Shown piece by piece: positions 12,701 through 24,700 of a stretch of DNA of 64,000 nt (positions are counted from its first letter, which is position 1; every line of letters begins with the position of its first letter). The notes under the pieces were generated by a model. That model had not been told where the DNA came from. It did no database searches and saw only the letters and a program-made list of their open reading frames with translations. Where the stretch lies: assembly GCA_013396995.1 (NCBI GenBank), contig VWZP01008291.1, positions 242,763 to 306,762 on the forward strand. The letters are read 5' to 3'. This stretch comes from Dicaeum eximium (lineage: Eukaryota; Chordata; Aves; Passeriformes; Dicaeidae). The position numbers and the translations under genes are program-made.

Positions 12701-15700
12701 ACCTGCTACTTCTCAATGTTTCCCATCAGGCTGGGACAAAATATTATCCATCTTTCCCCTTCAAATCACCGGGTGATGAGCATGCCATCCCCTGTGATCT
12801 CACAGGTAGTAGACTCAGTACTTAGTTTGCCAAGCAGAGCAAAAACATACTTGTTGATACTTTTTTGCTAGTTACCTACACTAGATTTATAGTCAGTGGA
12901 AAAGAATAGGCACTTGTAGAGCTGAAGTGAGCTGACCCCTGTAGTTATCTCCTTGGACCTGATGCTGTTTTCCCGAAGAAGAAATCAGTATAAAGTAAAG
13001 CCGCTTACATAATCCAGGAACAAAACTACTTCTTCCTGGAATAGTGTTCACCAGGGTAAGATATACTAGAACAGCTCTCAGCTCTGACAGTTTATGAACT
13101 GTAAAGAAGATTGTCAAAAATGCTTCCTCTTAAGATTGCAAAAATTTGAAACATCAATTGCATCAACACAGTTGAAATGGACCCACTACAGCCACCTCCT
13201 TTGAGACAAGAAGTCTGTCACTGTAACATTCAATCACTGAAATTGCTTCAAGCCAGAACATCCTAGGCTGAAATCTGTGTATGTTAATTTATGTGAAGAT
13301 TTCAAACTTGTCTTATCTGGAAGCTAAAAAGGCTTATTTGAGAAAAATATCACTGCTTCTGCTAGTAGAATTTGTGCTTTTAACTTCCAGGTGGAAATAC
13401 AATCATCACATGCCTTCTGACCTCCTTATTCAAATACTGCCTCCAAACAGAAATGTCATCAACATGCAGTATTAAATAAGCTAATATTCCTGTTGAAATC
13501 ACGATATCAATTACTGAATTACAGGGGGAGTTAACTAGTTATTCCACCCCTTCCAACTTATTTTGGGGCTGAGGGTGATGGACAAAGACAGGAAAAAAAA
13601 GAGGTTGAAATTAGAAGGAAAAAAAGTCTTACTTTTTCATGGTAGAACCACACGCGTGTACTGAAAACTCTCATAAATCCCATTATTTATTCAGCAGATT
13701 CAAGTACTGCTGGCTTCTGATGAACTAGTAGTGTCTAGGATATCTTAGTGTCCTAGATAGGGGAGACCACATGCAGACACGGCACATACCATGATGTAGG
13801 CATTTCTGTTTATAAATTTTAAGAATTTTTCCAAACACCAGAAACAGCACTTGAGGCAGCAGAGTAGGAATCTAGTGAAGGAGTTCTGAGTACCTGAAAA
13901 GAGCAGGAGAGAGTACATCATACACAGAACTCATGAACGGTCTTCAGAATGTAGAAAGCTATTTAGAGGAAGATCTTAAATTGTGAAATTATTTCTCTAT
14001 TTCTAGGTATGGACTCTCTCAACCAAATTTAACTCACTAGTTTTCAGTTAGATCAGACTCATATCCCATCTGAACTTTGCATTAGGTTCCGAAGAACACA
14101 GACTCAGTTTGAGTAAATGAACACAAATTTACTGGCTTCAGAAGAAATTACAATGCATAATGTGGAATTAGTCTCTTTTCCTTGCTAAAAAAAAAAAAAA
14201 AACACTTGGGAAAGAAAGGAAGTAATTTAGCAAGGAAGGTCTTAACAACTTAAGGCAGATTCATAAATCTCACCTTTCAGTTTGTGATCCAAGTACTCCA
14301 GTATTACTCTAATAAGCTGGACAATTGCAAGAATTAAGGCTCCAAATGCCAGCGAACCTGTATGGTATCTAAAAACAAAACATTTGACTGTTATGTTACA
14401 TGTGCGCCTATGTACACGGATATATGTATATGCATATACGTATGGGTATACAAATAAAATCAGAAGTGAAGGAAGGTCCATTAGTGGGAATTAAATAAAA
14501 CTAATGGACCTTCATCCCAATCCACCACAGAGGAACAGGATGAAGCCATTGGTGCTGTTGGTGTTTGTGAGTGCTGTGCCTGTCTCTCCATCTGTGCTCA
14601 TGTGTTGTACACATGTATTTTGTGTGTGTGTCTACTGGGAGTACCTGCTCAGCACTGCAACTGGTTGGACCTATGGCCAGGGAGCTGCAGCAGCCTTGGT
14701 GCTGTAGGGCTACAGAACTCAGCCTTCCCCTAATAATGCATCTTCCCAACTGTGCTGGCTGGATGGACTAGAGTTACTTTTTTTCATAGTAGCTTGTGCT
14801 ATGCTGTCGCCCTGATCTTCAGCATTCTGATGTTTTCATTTTTGTGATAAAGTTTCTCACGAGGTTTTTCTGTAAAGACGCAGACATTTTTCTAACTGTC
14901 CTTTTGTTTTTCATTCCTTCTCCTGGGAGGAGAAAGGTTTGATGGACCTTTTCATTGACCAGTGTGGTTGGAGAGGTAGTGACCTCATTCTCCAATCCAC
15001 GTCTGTTCCCAAAACTCTATATAATACGAAAATCAAAATAAAGTTCCTTTTTCTTCGTCTTTTCCCGGGCTGGAGTTTGCTGTGTCTCTGTGACTCATGT
15101 CGTGCTTGTGTTGTGACACTATGCTATGTTTTGGATTTTTGACCAGGACAGTTATGATAACACACCCACGTTTTAACCACTGTTGAGCAGCACTTGCACA
15201 GCACCAAGGACTGCTCTGTCCCCCACCCTGCCCCACTGATAAGCAGGTTGGGGGTGCATGAGGGGCTGGGAGGGAACATGGGCAGGACAGCTGACACCAA
15301 ATGACCCCAGGGATACCTCACACCATAGTGTGTGGTGCTCAGCAGTAACAGCTGGTGGAAGGAGGGGTTAAGAGGAGAGCATTTGGAGTTATGGAGTTTG
15401 TCTTTCCAAGATACTGCTATACATGAAGAAGCCTGCTGTACTGGAGATGGCTGAACACGTGCCTGCCTGTGGGAAATGGGGAATTAATTGCTTGCTTAGC
15501 TTTGCTTGTGCATGCAGCTTTCTTTTCCCTATTAAACTGTCTTCATCTCAACCCACGTGTTTTTGTATTTTCACTCTTCAGATTCTCTCCTCCACTCCAC
15601 TGTGGGGGAGCAAGCAGGCGGCTGTGGGGGGCTTGACTGCCACCAAGATTAAACCATAATGCTGACTAATCATTTTCTTATGATATTCTAAGACTGGCTT

Positions 15701-18700
15701 CCCTAGATGTAAAAACAGCAGTTGTCATATACGTGACAAGGTTCACTTCCAGCTCCAGTCTTACCGTATTGCTCGTCCAAATGAAGAGAAGAGTGGCCAC
15801 AGTGGAATATCAGCTGGTTTTCGATAGGCCCAGTAATAAGAGGCAAAGGCACCAGCAAGGGTACACTGACCTAGTGCAATTGCAAAGTTCACCAGCCAGA
15901 GAAAGACAAAGGCATTGGCTAACTGGAAGATGAAGATGTACTTATGGTACAGGCTTTCTCCTCCATAAAAAGCAAAAGTACACTGAGCACCTGGGCACAA
16001 TTTAGTCACATTGGTTGTGTTAAAAGTCTAAATAGAAAGAAAAATAAACAACACAGTCATAAGCAATGAATTCTGTGTACATAGCCTCTGAAGTTTAGAT
16101 GGTGAATACGAATAACATAACTGATGATGTTTCATTGGCTCATTAAAAACTGCAACACTCTGTAACCAGTTTGCATATTTAAAGATTCGTATCAAGGACT
16201 TACGCAGTCTTATGCAAAGACTTAACTTTAAACTAGGTATTGGCAAACAGGGCTGTTCACCACATCCCTGAAACCTGAATAACTGGAATTTGAATTTCAG
16301 GAATCTACTTTTAAGATATATAAATGCTTCTTTAAAGATCTGATAATTTAAAAAAAATAAATTACTTGAAAACTAGAGGCCAAACCGGATGTTCAGGTAT
16401 ATTACCACGGTTGAAACAAAAAACTGAGCTATACAATTTAATACAAACTGTGGATGCAGTCACAACTTAGATTAAGCATCTCAGACTATTACAAAAGGGA
16501 GTAATCTTTACACTGAACTACTTTTCCCTATTTCTAGTGTTCATTTAATGTATTTGCTTGGTTTGAACATGAACTGAAACCAGATCAATTCTAATTCCTT
16601 TCTTTTGTAGTGTTTAGACATCAGCAGGGTGTGCATCACCACTGCAATACAGTGAAATTTAATGCATTTGTTTCTGCTCATTGCCTCTCGTCCCACTGCT
16701 GGGCCCCCAGAGCAGAGCCTGGCCCCTGCTCTGACCCTTCCTGCACACAGGGACACCCAGGGACACCCAGGGACAGACAGGGACAGACAGGAACACCCAG
16801 GGACACCCAGGGACAGACAGGGACACCCAGGGACAGACAGGGACAGGCAGAAACACCCAGGGACACCCAGGGCTGAGGCCCCTCTCAGCTGGGGCTCCTC
16901 TCCAGGCGCAGCAGCCCCAGCTCCCTCAGCCTTTCCTGGGCACGGAGATGCTCCAGGCCCTTGCTCAGCTCCAGGAGCTCCTGTCCCTGCTGTGCTGAGG
17001 ATCCAGAGCTGGACACAGCACCCCAGAGGTGCCTCGCAGGACTGAGCAGAGGGGCAGGATCATCCCTGACCTACTGGAAATGCTCTTCCTGAAGCACCTC
17101 TTGGCCCTCAAGACAAACTGTTGGCTCAGGGACAGCTTGCTGTCCACCAGGATCCCCAGGTCCTTCTCCACAGAGCTGCCCGCCAGCAGGTCACCTGCAG
17201 CCTGTGCTGGTGCATAGGGTTATTTTTCCCCTGGTGCACAACATTTCATAAATATTTATAGCTTTTAAAGAATCCTTAAATTCAAACCTACAGCCAGGTA
17301 AAGAAATCTGACTGATGGCAAAATTAAAAAAAATCAAGACAAATATTTTTGGAGCTTCATAAAGGTAATTACAGAGCCAGAAGAAGCTAAGCTTCTGCTT
17401 TAAATCACAGCTAGTCCCTCAGGAAGTTTGAGGTGCAGCTTTTAAAGTTTAGCACTGGCTTTAGAAGACCAAAAAACAGACTCCTCACAAATTCAAGAAC
17501 AAATTTCCTATAAAATTTTATTTTTGTCTCTTCCTTTCTCACCCTGTAAATTAGAATGCTAACATTTACAGGACAGTTTAGCAGAAAAACAAGTTTGTGT
17601 CTGTAAAATAAAAAAGTGTTACCTGAACATCAGGTAATATTTTCAGATTTAACATGGGGACTCATTCCTTAAAGATGCACATTTTTTACTAGAAGCGCAT
17701 TTAATAGTGATTAGGAAATGCAGTTAGTATAGCTCTCACTACAGGTAAATATTTGTTACACTTACCTCCGGGTCACAAGTCAGGTTTGCATACTTGCACA
17801 GTGTTTGATTAGCCATTACTTTATACACAGGTTCTCCTGATGTGGCCAGAAAACTGAACGAAATATTTTAAGGAGGAATCATAGAACTGCGGCACTATCT
17901 GTAAAGAACTTGTGCAGATAACAGAAAAACTGCTCTTGCTCTGCAGAGATATATCTGAAGGGCTGACAGACAAAATCAAGTACTCTCATTACTTAGAGAA
18001 TTAAGGTAAACTCATACCTGGAGCTGTAGTAACCCTGACCAGAATGGGCAGGGGGTATAACTTTGAAAATTGTCCCCATCTCTCCTCCACATCTATCTTT
18101 GACAAGGCAGACTATGCAGTAGTTCTTGTATTTTGGCAGAAGTAGATACAGAGCATAAGGATGAATTAACACTGCCCTGAACAGCAACAACTGACCCTCT
18201 TTGCATATGAAATAACAGCTAGTTTTTAAATAGCAGTCTTCCCCTTTTTTAATCCTTACCAAATCCTTGCTGTTCAGGAACAAACAGTGGTTTCTGTAAA
18301 GCAATTCAGAGAATATAGTGCACTGCATATTCTCTCACTCCTTTCTCATATTTTTCTGAACAAAACACACACAGAACCCACTCCACCTCCAGTTAACTAA
18401 GAAACCATTAACACCAGGCCTATGGAGCACACAGCACATTAAAGACCATATTCACTCTTTCCTGAGGGCCCTTTTCACTCCCTAGAGTCAACCTTATGCA
18501 GTACACAAGGCTTTGTATGATCCTCCTGCTTTGGCCTGAATTTTAGTCCAGTTTTTTCTAATTCGAATAAAATCACTGTCTGGTTCGTACATCACATGTA
18601 GATGCGCAGTGCGGACGACCGCATCGGAAGAGTAAGTGCTAAGTGACCAAACAGCCCTCTTAATATTGGTTTAATTAACGTGAAATAGCAAAAGATTATC

Positions 18701-21700
18701 TAGTCTTGAAGACCAGAAGACTTACTCCAGATAGGTACACAGAAGGATACACAGCTGTCACAGCCCAGTAGGAAATACAAATTGCAATGAGTAAGAAGGT
18801 GACAACTGGGTAGAACAGTGTAGACATTATATAGCCAATTGCCCTACAAAAGAAACAAAATATGTCAATAAGCTATAACAATTACAGAAACAAGCTTTGT
18901 ATCAGTCCTCTTCTAGCAATTTTACTTTGAGAACCTTGTTGACGCTTATAGCATAACCTAGTACTGGGATCTCAGAATACTGCAGGCATTTTTTTCTTAC
19001 GTCTTCAAACCTTGACTTTGTAATTTCTACCGCTCCACTTTCATCAATGGTACTACAGTGAACTTTATCAATTTGCCATGTTCCAGCTTGTCTTCTACTT
19101 TCTTCTTCTTCATGACTGCTTCAGAGATCCATCTCTTTCCAGGCCATTAACTGATTTCCATGACATCTTCTTGCCGACTGCTGCAGACATTACCCTTTAT
19201 GTCCTTATCCCACTCTGCTCATCCTGTGTTCTTCCTTCACTCCTACAGACCTGAAACTACCTTGTTCTATATTGCATTTGACAACTCTGTTCCTAGCAAC
19301 TTTTCTGTGTTAAGTACTAGCTATTCAGGGGCAGAGACAGTCAACTTGTCTTTGCAATGTCAGGTCAGACTGACACCTTCCTGGGACTATGTGAATTTCC
19401 TTGCACGTGCCGTAGGTAAGTGGTGCTCATCTATGACTACTGGAAGGCAAAACAAATCATTGCCTTTTCCTGTTGACACCTTAGAGAGCTTCTTTTAATA
19501 TCAAGACATATGTAGACTGATATTCTACTGCTAATTCCTGTGGCAAGAATGGGACCAGTGAGCAGGAACTTGAGCATGCTAGCTCCTACCCTGCCAGGGA
19601 CTTGTTCTCTGTAAGTGGGAGTTGATACCAGCCCTCTTGGTAAACCTCCTGCTATCCCAGAAGCGTACCTCCAGCTGGGTATCTCACTGGATGTGAATTC
19701 AGAAAGCTTGTGCTTTGTTCACTGAAACCTACAGGTTGGCTGTCTTTATCACAACCCTCTTTGTCTAATACTGTTTCCTACAATATTTCTCCTATGACTT
19801 AGGGCACTTCTGATGCTATTTGTTTCATAAGACGTAGTTTCCAGAATGCAAAAGGAGAAAAATTTACTCGGTTTCTAAAGGTAAAGTAGTAAATGCTGGG
19901 GGAAATGCAAGGAAACTGTCATGTGCAATCCAGAGTTATGAGCAAAACATCAATTGCTGTCTGAGACCAGAGACAAAAAGGTCCATTACGAGTCACACAG
20001 GACGACACAGCCTTATGCTGTCTGAGAAATAATCACAACAAATTAGCTGTGTTCAGCAGTTATTGGTAGGCCACTTAGTTACCATTAAGACCATTTCCTA
20101 TTATTCCAAAACACTGACTAACAACTGTTGTTTCTAACTATGGATTTCAAGTCAACTAGTGCCATTGTAACTGTAGTATTTTTAAAAATGTATCTAAAAG
20201 GTATTAAAAAATAATTTGATTTCCAGTCATTATCACCTTACTTTTTATCTTCCTAAATACAGGACATGGTCTGTTAGGTTTTACAGTAGTTACATATGGT
20301 GTTTCATCTCATCCATTTGCATGAGAGCAAAAAGTTCACCCTCAAGGGACCTTTCCATGATGCTGGAAAACTACAGAATGTTATTACTAATCAGCAAAAA
20401 GTTTATGAACTTTCTAAAATCCTTCCACCTGTCAAGGTTGTAAACAAAGCTTTGAAGAATGTTAAAAGTGCTCCTGGATTTTAATGAACAGGAATATAAT
20501 GAACAGGAGTATAATTTAATAATGAATGAAGAGGAGTATAATTTAGTACTGCCTGAATTAATTGCTATGCTCTAATTGCACAGTAGCATAAGACAGGAAA
20601 TTGACACCTAGCTAAACGCAGAACTTCAGTTTTTCATAATTCCAGGACAAAAATCTCAAATCCTGATTCCTGGGAACCACAGTGACAATAGAGATGGCAG
20701 AAAACCACAAGCAAGTGCATATAAATGAACTCAGAGCTAACTCTATGTGCTCTGAGAACACAGCCTTGCTTTCAGGGCCTACCTGAGACCATAGCCTACT
20801 TGCAATGAAACCCAAGGGCCTGATATTTTAAGTCAGTCAGTTTTAAGTCCATTTATACTTTGTAATATTCCCATTTAAAAAAAAAAATAAACCAAACCAA
20901 ACAAAAACAAAACAAAAAACAAACCAAACAAACAAAAACAAAACAAAACCCAACAAAACCAAACCAAAACAAAAAAACCCCACTAAGTGTTCACACTGTG
21001 TAAAACAGGAACCACTGTGAGCAAAGCCTATGCAAATTTCAGGAAACACACAATGAGAGGCCCCTTAGGCCCTAAACTCTCATATCCCACTCTGCTTTCT
21101 TCTTAGAGGTAAAAAGAAATATCTTAGACTGCACCCTCTTGCAATGTCTGGTCATAGAAGTCTCCTTTTCTCTCTGCAGATTTATAACTGTCCACACAGA
21201 AATTTTATTGGAGCCAGTAGAATCTCCTAGTCTTTCCTAAATAGAAGCCACAGTCAAAACACCACCAATCCTCTACCAATAGTATGTGACTCCAGAGACA
21301 ACCCAATGACAGAGCAAAGTTGGCACTTATAGGTCCCAGGCTCCTGTGAACAGTATACCACACTAAGCTTTTCTGCTGAGACACCTTCTTTGCACTAAAG
21401 ATAGGTGGTAACATCAACAGTGCATGTATTCTTAAGGGAAGAAGCAGAGAGATAAGAAATACCTTACTTTAAAAGAGAAAGCTCTATTAAGCACAACCTC
21501 ATTAAAAGGTAACTGACATTCCTTGAATGCCTCCCTTGAACTCCTTGTTGAACCTGTTTGGTTCAACAAATGAAGTGTTGTATTTTAAACCCCAATTTTC
21601 TGCTCTTGGTAGTGCAAGATGGAGTTCAAGAAGAGTATACTCTAGAGATCATTTAATAAAATTCAACATATATTGAAATCAGACAAACATACCTACTACC

Positions 21701-24700
21701 TTCCTTCAACAGTGCAATAGCAATCCGGATCCGATTTCTTAGGAAGATGAGCATCAGTATGATTATGACCTCAACACCACAAAGTATTATCACTGTAAAC
21801 AAGCAAATAAAGAAATTAGATTTATCAAGAACCAAACCAATATGCCGCTTCTGTAATTTTTTCCTTGTAATTTGTAATTGTTCAGGAACTCTGTAAAATT
21901 CTCTGCTTGAGCAGTTCTTTCTACAACTGCATCTGCTAAACTTCAATTCCATTCTATAGGTTTCTAAGTCCCATTGTAAAAAAAATTCTATATGCAGAGA
22001 GTTAGCCAGAATGTGTATGTCCCTGATATTTATATTTTTAACAGAAAAATGGAACATATTCTCAGAAAAAGATAAAAATTTACTTCAACGTGACTGCAGT
22101 ATCTAGCATTAGATACAGTTCATCCTTTACAAATTCTACTTTCCATAAACAAGAATTTTGCTCATAATACAAGCATTTGATCATACAATACTGCTGCTCA
22201 TTTGTATTATTTAGATAATAAAAAGTAGGAGATGAAGAGTCAAGTTTTTCATGGAGAGTGCATTTTTCTAATCTACATTCTTCTAAAATGTATATGTACT
22301 TAAATCAGTAGGTTTGCTTGAGTATTAACCTGGCTTGAGCTCCTCTCACCTCATTTGAGTTAAAAGAAAAAAAAAAAGGAAGAGACTAAGGATCGTACTG
22401 GACAAATTACTTTCACCTTCCAGTTGTGTTGCTGGAATCATGCTCTGATATTAGAGAGCTGAGAGGTCTTAGTTATAAGCAGTATTTGAATCATAACTCT
22501 GATTTCAGTAGAGTCTGCTTCTGTCTGATTTCTATTTGTGTTGGTTCAAAACCTACTTTGCAGTAGAAAGTAAGAAAATTCTGTGAACTTCACCTAGAGA
22601 AGACTGAGTCTTTAAAGCCTGAAGCATACATCCTCTGACTCTGAGACATATCCATTTATTTTTGGTGCTTCAGATCATTAGACAACACTTAAACCAGCCC
22701 AGTAGGGGCAGGTTGTTGTATGCAGCAGGACCTGTGTCCTCCAGCTGATACCAAGAAGTTCCGTGGAGGGAGAGAAAGACAGAAGCGACAGTACCCTTAA
22801 GTATCCCAAAACTTATATGAAAGTTTGCAAAGGAAGATGAGATTTGGCTTTAGATCCCACAGCTTAGACATAGTCTCAGAATATCAGACCCAATAGTCAC
22901 AGATGATGTTGAATTACAATTCCAAGTATTACCCCTGGCAACAGAACTGCAGGTGGCAAGTGACTGCTGTGGTGCTCAGAGCCACAGACCTTGCTCAGAA
23001 CAAAGTTTTTGTTAAATACATTTCAATGCTATTTTCCCATTAAGGAATATATAAACAGGTTTCTTTAAAGTTGGTCTCATTCCAGTTTGGCTCTGTTAGA
23101 TTAATGTACTAGTCCAAAATATTGAGAAAAAGTCAAGCAATGTCAGTACATTATGAGTTCTAGATTCATCTAGTCTAGGACTTGACAATTTTTTCTTCAA
23201 GTATATATAACTAGTTACTTTGCTGGGTGATTTTGGAAAAGCAATTTAATTCCTGAGTACCTCAATTAATTCTTGTGAAAGTGACACCAAAGTCTAGATC
23301 AACTAAGATTCAGGCAGGGGAAGAGCTTCAAGAGTTACAGGAAAAAAAAGCATAACAAAGTCCTAATATTCTCTAGGGAGAGCACACTAAAAAGCTCTGC
23401 CTCAACAATATATATATAAGATGCCTCATAAGCTCAATGATCCAACACAGAAGTAAATGAAGACATATAGAAGAGAAAGGAGATTTAAGCAGTAAGCTAT
23501 TGTTCCCATTCATCATCAGTTAAAAGCCTGTGTTTCTTCTAACAGAGCAATAACAGGAGTGCAAGTAATATTCAACAGTTACTTCTTCTCTCTTCTGCCC
23601 CTCCTTTCTTGGGGAGGAATGTGGATGCTGCAGGTTGTCATGTTCCAGTAGGATTTTGTTTAGAATGGTTCATTCCACAGTCTTAGATCAGAAATTCAGT
23701 GATGTAAGTGTAAATTGACAGGAGACCTCATTGTGGTCTTCAATATTGTGGGCAAGAAGAAGGGCAGGTACTGATCTCTTCATTCTCATGACCAGTGACA
23801 GGACTCGAGGGAACAGCTGGAGCTGGGTCAGTGGGATTTAGGTGGGACATGAGGAAAAGGTTCTTCCCCCAGAGTCGGGCCTGAACAGGCTCCCCAGGAA
23901 TGGTCATGGCCCCAAGGCTGCCAGAGCTCAAGGAGCATTTGGACAATACTCTCAGGCACAGGGTGGATTGTTGGAGTATCCTGTGCAGGGCCAGGAGCTG
24001 GACTTGATGATCCTGATGGGCCCCTTCCAACTCAGAATATTTTATGATTCTAAGACACAAAGAAGTGTAGTTATTAATGTGACTTATTAATCTCATTTCT
24101 GGGTCTCTCAAAGAGGGAGAAAAAAATAATCTGAGAGAGCAAAGTACCCCTCCTTATGCAACTTCATCATGACAAACTTAATTATTGCCTTCTGCTTTCC
24201 CCATGATGAAGACTGAACACACAGGATGTAGAATGCTCATAACAAAAGATTATTTCATTCTTATCGCTAGTGTGATTGCATTATCTCCCCTTACAAATAT
24301 AGTAATCTCCTTGAAAATAGCACATTTTTACACAATACAGAGAAAGGGAATTCTGCTTTCTTCTCTGAGCAACATAGAGGAGCAGATTCAACAAGGCAGA
24401 AGGTGTATCAAGACAATGATTTTCCTGAATATCCATTAACAGATACCAAATTTAAAGGGCACTTACTAAATGCTAACCATGTTTGCCTCAGTTGCAGGTA
24501 CACTTTGAAGTCTGTCTGGAATCCAATATCATAAACAGTGAGGTCAGATCCAGGTATTCCTTTAAGATGATAATATTCCCAGTAACAATGCCAGATGCCT
24601 TTTAAAAAACAATCAATATAATACGAGAGTGTCTGAAGAGTACAAAGACAAATTTTTAAAAAATCTTTCTAGGCAAATATTTTGCTTTTGTATAAGCCTG

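Larger units (their letters stand above)
18844..21692 (-). other. SLC44A5: SLC44A5 intron 12 (longest)
   Basis: Holds the A/C tract at 20877-20985 and the nested tandem duplication at 20483-20550. The 112-codon plus-strand ORF at 19160-19498 has no recognisable motif. Confidence 0.8.

Noticed and set aside
16610..17045. ORFs encoding GTPRDRQGQ-type repeats
   Set aside because: They are translations of the 10-bp minisatellite inside a CR1 copy and are open on several frames and both strands.
17993..18328. 111-codon minus-strand ORF with KVIPPAH resembling the CTL5 segment after PVYK
   Set aside because: The true equivalent is exon 14 (17766-17853), which fits frame and splice sites; this ORF lies in the U12 intron and is a chance resemblance.
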